Under the pieces are notes generated by a model. It saw only the letters and a list, made by a program, of their open reading frames with translations, was not told the origin of the DNA and did no database searches. From assembly GCA_034769895.1 (NCBI GenBank), contig CM068373.1:19325967-19389966 (forward strand): DNA of 64,000 nucleotides, in the 5' to 3' direction. This DNA comes from Magicicada septendecula (taxonomy: Eukaryota > Arthropoda > Insecta > Hemiptera > Cicadidae). Positions 11,079-22,565 of this stretch are shown here, in pieces. How positions within the stretch are numbered: the first letter of the stretch is position 1; each line of letters opens with the position of its first letter. The translations under genes were made by a program, and so were the position numbers.

Positions 11079-12120
11079 TTTTTACTTCCATATTCCTTAA
11101 GGAATGGAAGTATGGTGATGGCAAAAAAAATCGTGTTCGAGAGTATTGCAGATTCTGATTCTACTACACTCAAAACATGAAAAAAGTCGTTTTCCGAAAA
11201 GTGTGTGTGTGTGTGTGTGTGTGTCTGTCTGTGTGTGTGTCTGTCTATAGATTTTTTTTCTATGGCAAACGATAACTGCCGCAAATTCAAACAGAATCAA
11301 ATAATTTTTTGCATACAGCCCTGATTTGCAGAGTACTCGCGATGTATTGTTTTTGGTGAAGATCGGTTAAGGGAAAGGGGTAGTTTACCTGCAACGGTTT
11401 TTTTTAGCAAGGGTATTTCCTATGGCAAACGATAACAGCCGCAAATTCACACAGAATCAAAAGATTATTTGCATACAGCCCTAAATTGTAGAGTTCTCAA
11501 GACCTGTTGTTTTTGGTGAAGATCGGTTAAGGGAAAGGGGTAGTTTACCAGCAACGTTTTTTTAACAAGGGTATTTTCTATGGCAAACGATAATAGCCGT
11601 AAATTCAAACAGAATCAAACAATGTTTTGCATACTACCCTGATTTGTAGAGTACTCAAGACCTATTGTTTTTGGTGAAGATCGATTGAGGGAAAGGGGTA
11701 GTTTACCAGCAACGTTTTTTTATCAACCGTATTTTTTATGGCAAACGATAATAGCCGCAAATTCAAACAGAATCAAATAATTTTTTGCATACGTCCCTGA
11801 ATTGTAGAGGTCTCAACGACTTTCGATTTTGGTGAAGATCGGTTAAGGGGAAGGGGTAGTTTACCTGCAACCTTTTACGTTTTAACAAGAGTAAAGTACT
11901 TGAAAATTTATTTAAACTTTTTGAAACAATGGTAATTGTTAAAAATAAAATAATTTTGTTGCCAGGCAATAAAATTATAATTTTTTCATTTTAATGTAAT
12001 ATAATATTTTTAATTTAATACAGCAATAAAAAGGCAGGTAAGACACAGCCTGGCTGTTTGGCTGAAAATGATTTTAAATATAAATCTTAGAATATGGAAG
12101 TCATGTATGGTTCTCCATAC
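11079..12120 (+). mobile_element. Element Z copy 1: Helentron/DINE-like non-autonomous element
   Basis: The left end is TTTTTACTTCCATATTCC followed at once by GGAATGGAAGTATGG, a terminal hairpin. Then come a (GT)n(CTGT)n microsatellite (11202-11246), a tandem array (11261-11895), and a right end AGAATATGGAAGTCATG followed by the hairpin GTATGG-TTCT-CCATAC. ACTTCCATATTC on the left is inverted as GAATATGGAAGT on the right. Two further copies (33300-33868 and 41155-41945) share the ends. Subterminal inverted repeats, an internal microsatellite, internal tandem repeats and a 3' hairpin next to a T-run resemble DINE-1/Helentron-associated elements. That assignment is inference. Confidence 0.65.
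11261..11895 (+). repeat. Four tandem units of about 158 bp inside element Z
   Basis: TATGGCAAACGATAA begins at 11261, 11421, 11579 and 11737 (spacing 160, 158, 158). Each unit also holds CAGAATCAA, TTTTGGTGAAGATCGGTT and GGGGTAGTTTACC. The copy at 41155 has a single unit. Confidence 0.9.
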
Positions 12121-12441
12121 CGATATTTTACTTTGGTTGTTAGAAAACAATATAAGCACAGAAGTTCTTTTCTGTGTCACCTGGGTATAATGGTGATCTG
12201 CAGCTGGTCCTCTTGCGGATCCTCTTCAGTCGGTTTTCCGGGATGATCTTCGTAGTAGGTTGAGTTTCTCCACTAAGATTGTCGATTCTAAGTGGTGATC
12301 ACAGTCATCACGCTACAATTCTGCTACCTGGTGCTCGTGATGTTGACGTCGTTGCTTCTTGTGGACGTGCGAGTTCACTTCTCACATTTTATTCTTCATA
12401 TTATTTAAATTAGCAGCCATCCTTACTATTTCTTTTATGAA
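12121..12441. other. No recognised gene
   Basis: Pyrimidine-rich stretch 12180-12400 without a domain; nothing assigned. Confidence 0.4.
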
Positions 12442-12578
12442 ATTGCTAAACTGCTACAATTTTTGTTCCGACAAAGCTTTTCGTCATCTCTGACATCATC
12501 AGGTCTTGAACAACGACCTGATGATGTCAGAGATGACGAAAAGCTTTGTCGGAACAAAAATTGTAGCAGTTTAGCAAT
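12442..12578. repeat. Perfect 64-bp inverted repeat with 9-bp loop
   Basis: Arms 12442-12505 and 12515-12578 are exact reverse complements around TTGAACAAC. The outer end TTGCTAAACTGCTA also occurs in the terminal repeats at 27181-27875, tying it to that family. Each arm holds a hammerhead-like motif. Confidence 0.95.
12514..12551 (+). ncRNA. Hammerhead-like motif H1
   Basis: Stem I CGAC (12514-12517) pairs with GTCG (12548-12551). The core is CTGATGAT (12518-12525), stem II GTCA/TGAC with loop GAGA, then GAAA (12538-12541) and AGCTTT. Predicted cleavage is after 12547. The mirror copy lies on the minus strand at 12469-12506. Confidence 0.65.
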
Positions 12579-13221
12579 CTCACATTTTAGTTTAATGTAC
12601 ACTAATGTTATCATCCTACATGGTATGAAATATACCTTAAAATTTAAACTTTGATTTACAAAGAGATGTGTCGACTATTATTTTCCTTTTATTCATTATC
12701 TACATATAAGTTACATTATCAGATTTACTTTGCACTTAGTTTCACCTACATGTCGAGTATTTTACCATAAAACACTAACTTTCTGTAACATAGTTTGAAA
12801 TAAAATGTACGTTCACGTTGCAGCCACATTGTGATGCTGTTAACTCGTCGGATATTCTGAGTCGACTGGGGTTGATTTAGCGGCCGTGTGTAGGGACGGG
12901 GGCGCAGTTCACGAGTCAAGAGAAAAGTAGTTCGTACTTTTATTATTAGTATCTTTCCACTAATTAACTATTATTAATTATCCTACCTTTCTTTATTTAG
13001 GTAGGTATTTTATTAATTATTCTCACATCTTTTTATTAACTTAGAAAGATTATTAGTATTCGCTTCATAACAGAATAATTTGCATGTCCGTACTAGACTT
13101 TTTACAAGTTGGTACAGGTATTTAGGTACAGAGGGGAGGGTGGATTATTTTCTCACGCGGTATTTAAACCAAAATTTATTTTTTTATTTGTGCTATTTAA
13201 ATTTGCTTTTAAATCGTCACA
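12579..13221. other. No recognised gene
   Basis: AT-rich; no domain seen. Confidence 0.4.
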
Positions 13222-13440
13222 GTATTCTCCATAAATGATAAAATCCAGACATATCGCATGGAATGGTTACAGCATCTGGGCAGAACGGAGGATGGACGAC
13301 TACCTAAGGTTGCGTTTCGATATAGACCCTTTGGTACAAGAGACGTACGAAGACCGAGAGTGAGATGAAGAGAAACTCTGTGAAGACGGAACAGGGAAAG
13401 CGCCTACTCCGTGAGGTGCAAAAGAAGAAAAAGAAGACAA
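13222..13440 (+). pseudogene. LINE 3' end remnant
   Basis: The plus strand reads YRMEWLQHLGRTEDGRLPKV and then YRPFGTRDVRRPRVR, the W..HL.RM...RLPK...Y.P.G.RD.GRPR.RW signature near the LINE C terminus, with stops. A GAAGAAAAAGAAGA tail follows at about 13424, the same type of tail as LINE family A. Confidence 0.65.
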
Positions 13441-14119
13441 TTTTAATAGTAATGTCTAAGCAAAGTAGGTAAATTTCTATTTTGTAGAAGACCTGAAGAA
13501 CACACACGCTCAGAACACCGGGTCACAAAATACATAGTGCCTGCAGGTATGTCTGACAGCAAACATTTTTTTTAATAAAAAAAATTTACATATTAAAATA
13601 TAACTAATTATAGCAGCAAATATAATTAATCTAATTTTGTAGTGGCAAATACATAATTCAGATTTGATTAAAAATATCAGAAATATTTATTAAATTATAA
13701 AATACGTTCTAATTATAGTCTTTTATGCAGCAAATAGATGGTAAAACACATGCCTATTCTGTTAATTTTCCGAGAAATTAACGACAAACAAGGCTTTAGT
13801 TACACTTCAGTGTAGCTAGGTACGTGGGACAAAACAATTTGTCCCTGCAGAATGGACAAATTATTAATTAGCCGTAGATACTGATCATCCTTTGTAATAG
13901 GTCTTCTATTTGTAAGTAAACGCGCGCGCGTGAGTCAAATACAATGTGTTCCTTAACAGCCTTAGTTTTCCTGCATTATGTCGTTTCATCAAGAAGCACT
14001 GAGAGTTCTCAGAAAGGAAGCCATCTTGATTTTCCTCGATTTATCCTGTTCCAGGAACTGTTGCTACTACTACCTCTTTTTGTCATTGTTATTGTAGTTG
14101 TAAATGTCTATAATAATTC
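13441..14119. other. No recognised gene
   Basis: AT-rich; the frame starting at 13944 is hydrophobic but has no family match or clear splice context. Confidence 0.4.
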
Positions 14120-15115
14120 AGTATCGAGTATAAAAATAAGAAAGAATTTGTCACCAGGTTTCAAGTGACCAAATGTTTACGACAGGGATGTTGTCTATCA
14201 CTCACGCTTTTAAAAATTTATACGGAGAAAGCAATGGAGACTTGGAAAAAATGTGCAGAAACATTGGACTTCCACTGGATGGTGATACAGTTTATTCATT
14301 ACAGTTTGCTGATGACCCATTACTTTTGGCTCAAGATTTTGAAGACATAGAGTACATGACTAGAAAATTGATACAGGAATATCAGAAATTGGGACTAAAG
14401 GTAAATATTAATAAAACAAAATACATGGCAATAGGTGATCTTCATCAAGACTTGATATTGGAGGAAGACATGGGGAAGATTTCATATACAGAGGAATACA
14501 AGTATTTAGTGGTAAACATTACGGCCAGAGAGAAGCAAGACAAAGAAATACAATCTAGAATTAATTTGGAAAAATGGCTATATCTACATTAAATGGAATC
14601 CTGTGGGATATGCAAATTACAGCAGAAACTAAAACCAAAATATTTAAAACCATTGTTGTAAGTATCATGACTTACGGTACAGAAGCTTCGACTACTAATA
14701 GTAGTCCAAGAACAAAAGAACAAAATTAATGACAGCAGAGGTGGACTTTTGGAGACGTTCGGCAAGAGTGTCCAGACGTAAGAAAATTAGAAATGAAGGA
14801 CAGGATGAATGGAAAAATTAATTGTGGATTTTATCCAAACAAAAAACTTACAATGGTATGGACACACGCAAATAATGGCACAGGAAAGATTGCTAAGGTG
14901 AGTTATGGAGTGGACTCTACCAGGAAGAAGGAAAAGAGGAAGACTACCTATCACCTGGATAGAAGAAATTCAGACTATATTGAGGGAACAAGAGATTAAA
15001 AAAGATCTTTGGATGGATAAGCAGCAGTGGAAGATAAGGATTCAATCACTTCTGTAAACTTCGGTTCCGGAAAATGTGTAAACATTGTACAACCGGATAA
15101 ATAATAAAAAAATAT
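14120..15115 (+). pseudogene. LINE reverse transcriptase fragment (family E)
   Basis: The plus strand carries RT motifs in order: LRQGCCLS.TL (about 14170-14210, in a different frame from what follows), then LQFADDPLLLAQDFED with the catalytic FADD (about 14300). Next are GLKVNINKTKYMAIG, YTEEYKYLVVNI and IMTYGTEA. The C terminus ITWIEEIQTILREQEIKKD ends with TAA near 15057. At least two frameshifts and the double stop at about 14728 break it. The 3' end is ATAAATAATAAAA at 15098-15112. Its 5' part is truncated before the RT palm. Confidence 0.85.
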
Positions 15116-15805
15116 TGTAATTTGTGCAATGGAGCGGGAACAAGTGCTAAAAGGACTGGGGTCTGTTTTATTAGTTTGAATTAAGTTTCTTATTTCGTAG
15201 TGGATACAAAGGCACTGCTGTCTAAAGGTTTAATGAAACTTTAAATTTGGGGCAAGAGACTCGAAGAATATTCCAACCTGGTTGTTGTAGATGCCAGCTG
15301 GCGAGACACAGCAAAGAAAATGGGTGTTGCAGGGAAGCTGATAGAGATTAATTGGAACTGTACCTTTATCCGTTCCTGCAATACATTTTCGATGTTTTTA
15401 ATATGGATTGAATTGATATATTACGATGTGGAAAAGAAGAAGTGTACTAATAGTAAATTGTCTTATTCCTTATTAATACAAAGCAAAAATACGTGTTGTT
15501 TTCATTTGTGAGATTAGGTGACAGTGTTTTTTTTTGTTTTTAGTTTACTGCTGAAATAAATAAAAGCCATGGTTGAGGAAAACATAACGTTTAATGTGTA
15601 TATAAAATGCTTATAACACAGTAATACTTAAAATAAAGAACCTAACATTTTTTAGTTGACAAATTAACAAAACTACAACAGTAAATGTAAAGTGAAAAAT
15701 ACAAATATTTATGGTTAATGGAAAACACAAAAAAAAACAATGTATTAAGGAATGACAACATATGCTCTACATATTGTACATAATGGACTTTTTTTTTTTG
15801 GGCAC
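15116..15805. other. No recognised gene
   Basis: AT-rich, no domain seen. Confidence 0.4.
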
Positions 15806-16117
15806 AAAACGGGTACTTGTTGGAAAACAAATATTACGAAAAAACGAGTTCTGCCACAAAAAATTGACATGTATTGTAATAAGCAATTGAGGCCATACCG
15901 CCTTACTTTCGAGTTCGGTGGATTTTTCAGTGACCTATCCACAGAACGAGTATTAACGAGAAATCGAGTACCACTGGGAAAACGAAATCCACTGAAAACC
16001 GAGTTTTGCCACAAACAAGGAGACATGTATCGTAATAGGCGACGGCCACCTTTAGAGTTGGGGTTTTTCGTAGTTTCCGCGAAAAAAACGAGTTTTACAT
16101 TACACACGTATCGCTTC
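15806..16117. repeat. Diverged tandem dimer of a 156-bp unit
   Basis: GACATGTATTGTAATAAGC (15866) recurs as GACATGTATCGTAATAGGC (16022), 156 bp apart. GGTACTTGTTGGAAAAC recurs as AGTACCACTGGGAAAAC at the same spacing. The long frames on both strands here follow from the repeat and show no domain. Confidence 0.7.
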
Positions 16118-16740
16118 CGTGTGTAATTTCAGTTCTCATGTTAACCTAACAACATCAACTTTTGGCGTCGCAGATACACAACTGTGATATACTACTGCTA
16201 AAATCATTTTTCATTAAAAAAAAGGACTAAGAACTCTAACTGCAATCGCCAGCCAACTAATTTGCAACATACTAAATTAAACTTTGTATAATTCTTTCAC
16301 CTAGATAAAACAATGTGCGATATTCACTAAAGATCGAAGCCAAACAATCGCATACTCGAAATATCAAAAATGACTGCAGGAACGGATAAAGGTACAATAC
16401 CGATTAATTTCATGGATTCTACTTCTCTCTTGTTCCAGTTTTAAGGTGACACTTTATAAAGCAATAAGTACACGCATAGCTTCTTTACTGCTTAACTCCA
16501 TGACTGTCTGTACTGTTTCGGCGCCTGTCATCTGCCTTCACTATACGAACCTACCTGCGCCTACCTGAGCTTGTCGCCGGTTATAGGAATCTGACTGCTT
16601 GCCTGTACTTTACAGATACAGCTATGTAGTAGGTCACTATACAAGTAATTTGAATTATTTTTTAATTATCACTTTCTCGTTTAATGTTGCTAGAATATTC
16701 TGTTTGCAAAGTTGTATCATGGATCTATGTCCATGAGACA
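16118..16740. other. No recognised gene
   Basis: AT-rich; nothing recognised. Confidence 0.4.
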
Positions 16741-17002
16741 GCTTCTTCTTCTTCTTCTTCTTCTTCTTCTTCTTCTTCTTCTTCTTCTTCTTCTTCTTCT
16801 TCTTCTTCTTCTTCTCCTTCTCCTTCTCCTTCTCCTTCTCCTTCTCCTTCTCCTTCTCCTCCTCCTCCTCCTCCTCCTCCTCCTCCTCCTCCTCCTCCTC
16901 CTCCTCCTCCTCCTCCTCCTCCTCCTCCTCCTCCTCCTCCTCCTTCTTCTTCTTCTTCTTCTTCTTCTTCTTCTTCTTCTTCTTCTTCTTCTTCTTCTTC
17001 TC
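16741..17002. repeat. Large compound (TTC)n/(TTCTCC)n/(TCC)n microsatellite
   Basis: About 260 bp of trinucleotide repeat in four blocks: TTC, alternating TTC-TCC, pure TCC (16855-16943), then TTC again. It abuts the 3' end of a minus-strand LINE (family A), so it began as that LINE's GAA tail and then expanded. All long frames across it (poly-Ser, poly-Leu, poly-Glu, poly-Arg, poly-Pro) are artefacts. Confidence 0.97.
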
Positions 17003-17603
17003 CTCTTCAAGGATTAGGTTATATAAACCTGTTCCGGCACCCATCTTATCCTCGGACGACCCACGTTTACCAATGGCTGGCTTTATAGTTCAATGCTGCT
17101 TTCGGCAATCGATCCTCTGTCATCCTTTGCAGATGATACCACCATTTTCTCATGTAAATTGAAATAATTTTATTTATGTCCTTTACTTCGAGTTCTGCTC
17201 TGATACCTTCATTCCTTATTCTATCTTGCAATGTATAATTTATAGTATTTCGAAGAAACTGCACACTTAATCTTGCCGCATTCCTTTTTATCATGACCCA
17301 CGTCTCACTCGCATAAATCAATCAATGTAGGTATTGCAATTGTCTTATAAAATTTAATCCTTGTGCTGTGTCTTATTTTATTTCTAATATTTCTATGAAT
17401 CGTACCACAAATGTTCCTAAATTTTTATATTCATAGCTTACTGCACAGTGGAGATATTTAAAACTGCTCACTTGTTCTAAAGTGCTGTCGTTCATAACTA
17501 TCTTAGTCCTCACTGGATATTTACCTTTAAAGGCCATGGTTTTGGTCTTTCTTACTGAAATTGTCAGTGAGTACTCTCTTGCCACTTTTTGTAATTGAAA
17601 CAT
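17003..17603 (-). pseudogene. LINE family A copy 1: RT C-terminal fragment with GAA-type tail
   Basis: On the minus strand from 17603: LTISVRKTKTMAFKGKYPVR, LEQVSSFKYL..AVSYE, a stop and frame change, then YASETWVMIKRNAARLSVQF and RIRNEGIRAELEVKDI, ending RMTEDRLPKAALNY. These are the thumb and C-terminal blocks of an RTE-like LINE. The second copy at 40100-41160 is longer. The 3' UTR ends with a conserved hairpin AGGTTATATAAACCT (17016-17030), just before the GAA tract. Confidence 0.85.
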
Positions 17604-17639
17604 AGATCTAAACAGTGAGTTAGTTTTTAAATTCTATAT

Positions 17640-18549
17640 TGTTGAATTTTTTATATATTTGGTAAAAAGTTGTCTTTGGGCTGAAGCGGCTTCAGGTATT
17701 CAGAGCCAAACCTTCGTATTGTCTGTTCACAGTTATGTCACATGCATTATTTTACTTACTCAAATCCTTCACTGATAACTTTTAAAGGTAGAATGAAGGT
17801 ATGTCGCTGCGTGCAAGAGTTCAGCATGTAATCTTTAGGTAGGCCTTTGTTTAGCTATTGTAGGTCTATTCCTTTTGTGGTTGTTGTGTTAAGGGGGAGT
17901 TAAAAAGTGGAGTTGTGTTAAGGCCTACTAAAAATAGCCAAAAATTGATAAAAAATGCAAACTGTTTTCATCTCAAATTGTTCTATGGTTAGTTTTTTAT
18001 ATAAAAAACACACTACAACAAATATTTTGTAGGCAAACACAAATTGATTAGGAAAACCTAGTACCTAAGCGATTTACATTTCATTTAGGTATTATAACAA
18101 AACAATATTATTTATTGCAACAGTACAAATGTATAGGGTACTGTGCATTGCACAATTAATTAAGATAATTAATATAATTAAATAAATAATTCATGTTAGT
18201 AATAATAATTCAGCTTTCAATCTGAACTGTAAAAGGAACAACCAAATTTCATGCTTGTACAGGTTTATCACGCCACTCAGCTGTGTCTGTGTGTACACAT
18301 GTATTTTACGTGTGTGTGAGACCAGTTGATTCTTGTAAAGCGTCACCCCCAAATGAACGCTATTAATTATATGAATTATTTAAATTGTAAAGGGTGTGTG
18401 CACAATATCACAAAAGCAAATACGCCACAGTGTGTATAAAATAAAGACGTACATGTGTACAAAAAATAGTGCGAAAATAATAAAAAGTGCGATTATAGTA
18501 AAAATAAATATAAATAAAACTTATATTAATTAAGATAGGAAAAAACGGT
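17640..18549. other. AT-rich interval without a recognised gene
   Basis: No domain, terminal repeat or palindrome found. Confidence 0.4.
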
Positions 18550-19130
18550 TTTTACACAGTGAACACATAAAAATTACCGACAAGATGAATATCGGGTAGT
18601 TTGCAAAAGACTTCGTATGTTGCGAAGACAAGCGAAATAAGTGTGAAAATAATCGTGTTTAGAAAGGGACGCCAACGACAGACTGAGACCGGCAGAATAT
18701 TGTCGAAACATGATTTTTGCGCCCTAGGGTATAAATACTCGAGACGCGCTAACTTATTTCTCTTTCTCGTACAACTACCGTGGCAGCCGGAGGCTCTGCC
18801 CAACGACAACAACTCTTTTTCTATCGACCACAGCAGCAGCCGGACGTTCTTCACGACTACTCATCACTTTCGTGAGAGCACCTGCAACCTGAGGCCATGA
18901 CAAGATATGAGGGAGCAGCCAAGTACATGGAATAGAATCCAGCGTACGGAACGAGGCAACGGACTGCGGAGAGGATCTGAAGGACAAGGATCAAGGACTC
19001 CAGGACTACACGACTACAGAGGAGCATCCAGGATCGAGGACCTAGGACCGAAGAGGATACGCTGAGTATTGCCACGACAAATAAGGTGAAACAAAACCAT
19101 GTACTTGTAAAAACAAAAAGGCTCACGTAA
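18550..19130 (+). promoter_or_regulatory. LTR-like promoter region with TATA box (tentative)
   Basis: GGTATAAATACTCGAG at about 18729 is a good TATA box. GC-richer, purine-rich DNA (18780-19080) with many AGGAC/CAAGGA words follows, unlike the flanks. The layout resembles LTR U3-R-U5 plus leader, as in the LTR-like block at 36735-37330, but no second LTR or target duplication is visible. A host promoter is the alternative. Confidence 0.3.
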
Positions 19131-20995
19131 AGACAATTAACTATGTAAAAAGAAAGACAATATAATTCAAAGTTGAGTTAATAATTTTTGGAAATGCAAA
19201 TGTTTATTTGTATAGTAGTTTTAGAGTAATGTTTAAACACATGAAGTATAATTTGGAGAAATAATTTAATCAATGATATTTAGAGTAATATGAAAGTAAA
19301 TAGTAAATTTTTATTAGAAAACAAAGCAATGGATATGCAATGTAATGAAAAGAAAATAGATTATTAAAAAGAGATTAAATAATCTAATAGTTATCACAGT
19401 AATGAGCAAGTCGAGAGCAATTTTCTATAATAACAAATGTTTATTGTAGTATAAGAGTGTATATTATGTTCTATGTGTAATACGAGATTATTACTTATAT
19501 GTTAATAACTAGATGTGTGCTACGGCTACACACATGCGAATAATAATGATATTTTTACACGTTGTGTTATTATTATTACGATTACACCTGTCATAACTTT
19601 ATAGCGTAAGTAATGTTGCAAAATAAATGGCTCACAAGAAGTTGGGGGCTTCACAAATACTTAACGTTGTATTATATAATATAATTTTACACATATATAT
19701 ATTATATTAGTACTAATTGGAAATAAATGTTACATGTATGAAACACCAGCTGTTTTATTTACAATGAAAAAATCAGACTTGTAAACAGCTGATTGACGTG
19801 TTGTTGATGAGAAGATTGATGACAGTTGTAGAAGATATTATTTGTTCCCATGAATAATTAAAAATGTAAAATAAAATATTTTATTGTTTATTGTATTAGA
19901 ATGCATTATTTTAATACCCATAGAGTAATAAAAAAGTCATATTTAGCCGTTGTACTACATAAATATTTAATTTTCTAACAGAAAGGAATATTTTTAGAAA
20001 ATCCGAGTTTCCCGGGAAAACAATTTTTCATGTTTTTATACATACTTTTTTATATATTTAAAAAACTATCTTACTTACTGCTCAGAAATTTTGCACAGGT
20101 TTTTAAAACATAATTACCTAAAAAAAAACACGTATTTTTATTTAATTTGGGCTTACAAGTTCCTTTATAATAAATTTTTATTTATAAATGTAAACATTAA
20201 ATAATTACTATTTTCCTCACAAAAATTGGTTTTAATTATATCCTAATAAAAATACGTGTTTTTTCGATACTTTTATTCCCTTCAAAATGACACCTTTTAA
20301 AAGGTCATAGGACTTCTACTTTTCTGGAATTTCAATTTGAAAAATACTTTAAAAACGTTGCTAAGAAACGTTAAAGCATTCAATTTTTAGTATTAAAAAC
20401 ATTTTTTGCAGTTACAAAAGTTTACTCTTTATTTAGTGCAACAATAAATAATAAAAAAAATTGAATAAATTAAAAAGTTACAAAATAAACATTTTTGCGA
20501 TTTTCAGTAGACTCCTCTTAAGTTGCTTCACGTCATTAAGATCTTTAAGTATTAGACAACTTTTATTTGTCTTTGTTTAGATGTTGTAACTCTGAGAAGT
20601 GATTAATTACATTATTTTTTAGTTGCAATGTATGTAAAGTTAGTGACATATGGTGTATGGTAATTTTCTTTAAGGAAAACAAAAAATCTCTGAGCGTTTT
20701 TAGTTGTTTTACGTGTTAGCATTTTTGTCTATGGTATTTGAGGTAGACGGCGTAGATTGGGGAATACATTTGATGTTTGTAGTTGTATTTTTCGGTGTTG
20801 TATGAGTATTGTTGCACGGCTGGTAATGGCTTTGTTTTCAATGCAATAATTATGAGTTTTAAAGCCAGTGTTTTGACGTCTTTTGAAAACTGGTCATCGT
20901 CTCGATTCAGACAGGTTGCTCTATTTTAGCGTTTACAGAATGTATATGTATTTGCGTGTTTACTGTCATCATCACTTAGGACACAGGTTCGCAGC
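19131..20995. other. Very AT-rich interval without a recognised gene
   Basis: AAAAAACACGTATTTTTAT (about 20122) is inverted as ATAAAAATACGTGTTTTTT (about 20246), perhaps the ends of an old MITE. Nothing else is seen. Confidence 0.4.
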
Positions 20996-21049
20996 TCATA
21001 TTGTTTGTAAACGCTTTTGTTTTACGTTTTATGCAGTACGTAAGCCGTG

Positions 21050-21955
21050 AGAATAATAATAATAATAATTTTGTATTGTATCAGCCATCTAAGGACCACA
21101 TGCCAATTTCAATTCTTTACTCTCTGCTATTTTCTTGTTCTCCAATATTCTTTCATCTTTTCATTGTGTCTCTTCTTCCTGTCTTCAGTCCACTTTGAAC
21201 CTGCGTTTTTCTCTCTTCTACCCTGCACTCCCTACATTTTTTACACTTTTGCCCGAGAAACTTCTCTTTCAATTGCTCCTTCTGCGTTTATATTATTTTT
21301 TTCTAAATCCTTTTGTACTTCTTTAATCCAACTTTATGTTGACTTCTTCCCCCACAGATATTTGAAGATTTGCTTTGTCAACGTATTGTCGTCCATTCTA
21401 TATAAATGTCCAAAAAATAATAGTTTTCTTTTTCTCATTGTTTCTGTTATATTTTTTATACTTTGATATATTTCATCATTACTTCTTAATTTCCAAACTT
21501 CAGAAGTTTTTCGTGGGCCTAATATTTTCCTAATAATTCGTCTTCCCAATATTTCTAGTTTGTCTAAATTATAATTCAATTGTTTTGATTGTTCATCTTC
21601 TTTTTCAGAGTATTAAATAATATAGAATATAGAACTTTCACTTGTGAAACTTACTTATGAAAGTAAGTTTCACAAGTGAAAGTTCTATATTCTATAATTC
21701 AATGCTAGAAATTCACTTGCATATAGGCATTCTGTCTTCACTACTGTACTGTAATGGCTTATTTCCGCATTTTTAGATATGCACTTTTTATTGTAAATAT
21801 GTTTAGTTATACCATATGCCATTTCCATCTTATGATTCCTTTCTTCTATAGCAGATTTTTCTAAGCCATTCTCTTGAATTGTTTCTCCTAGATACTTAAA
21901 TTTTGGGACCCTCTCTATTTGACCAATATCTGTTACCAGGAATTTTGGCACATTT
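21050..21955 (-). pseudogene. LINE family C copy 2 (RT C terminus), interrupted by a PLE terminal repeat
   Basis: On the minus strand: IERVPKFKYLGETIQENG, HKMEMAYGITKHIYNKKC and ISHYSTVVKTECLYASE. The next block, NYNLDKLEILGRRIIRKILG, ends at RKLLFFGHLYRMDDN. The two halves are separated by the foldback at 21575-21702. The 3' end (GGCCTTAGATGGCTGATAC type) precedes an AATAAT tail at 21053-21069. The same blocks occur on the plus strand at 5795-6420, where the copy is internally deleted. Confidence 0.85.
21575..21702. repeat. Foldback PLE terminal repeat inserted in a LINE
   Basis: AGAACTTTCACTTGTGAAACTTACTT is followed after ATGA by its reverse complement, with arms of about 37-40 bp. The left half (TTTTGATTGTTCATCTTC ... 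CTTTCACTTGTGAA) is homologous to the PLE terminal repeats at 47808-48170. It lacks the hammerhead part. Confidence 0.75.
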
Positions 21956-22239
21956 TTAATGTTCGTGAGAAAGTTATTTTTTTTTGCAGAATTTCTTAAG
22001 TCTGTTCTACTGGCTATGTGCTCTAAAAAATTAACTTGTGTTACTGCAGATGTAAGATGTTCAGAAAGTAGGCTATAGCGAACTCATCTGCGAACGCCAA
22101 ACAGTTTATTTCATTACGTTGAATAATAATTATTATTAAAGATAAAAATTTATATGGGAACGGTTTAAAACCTGGTAAGGAAAAGCTATCAGGAAGCCAG
22201 ATTTATGAATTCGATGGGAGGCAGAGCGAATAGGTAAGG

Positions 22240-22276
<37 letters not shown>

Positions 22277-22565
22277 GTTATGTAAGTGTGAAGGCGCAAG
22301 CGAGCGATGTCGTTTGTAATATCTCACGTCAGAGAAAAACCTCGTAAAGAGATATTAAACAAATTTGTCAAGACGTTGACAGCCCAAGGTTGTTACGTAG
22401 CGTCACACTGACACACTGGGTTTGGTTCTTTCTTTTTGTAAACACTGTAATTTGAAACCTTGTGTAACAGGAAAATTGTTTACTATGCTTCAATGAACGA
22501 CAGACGCATAGACCTGTAGAAGCAGTGTGTCCAGTTGTACCATTACACGCAGGCTCTCTATATTA
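21956..22565. repeat. Non-coding interval with (GA)n at 22244-22273
   Basis: Fifteen GA units; otherwise nothing recognised. Confidence 0.7.

Noticed and set aside
13944-14168. Hydrophobic 74-codon frame as a signal-peptide gene
   Set aside because: The hydrophobic part comes late, there is no splice donor or promoter pattern, and it runs into a LINE.
15745-16126. 120-124-codon frames on both strands
   Set aside because: They follow the 156-bp tandem dimer, show no domain and mirror each other.
16655-17088. Long frames of poly-Glu/Lys, poly-Ser/Pro, poly-Leu and poly-Arg
   Set aside because: They are the six-frame translations of one TTC/TCC microsatellite.
18550-19130. Complete LTR retrotransposon
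   Set aside because: Only a TATA box and base composition support it; no LTR pair, primer site or protein domain was found.
21001-21466. Plus-strand frames rich in Phe/Leu/Ser
   Set aside because: Antisense shadow of the minus-strand LINE family C fragment.
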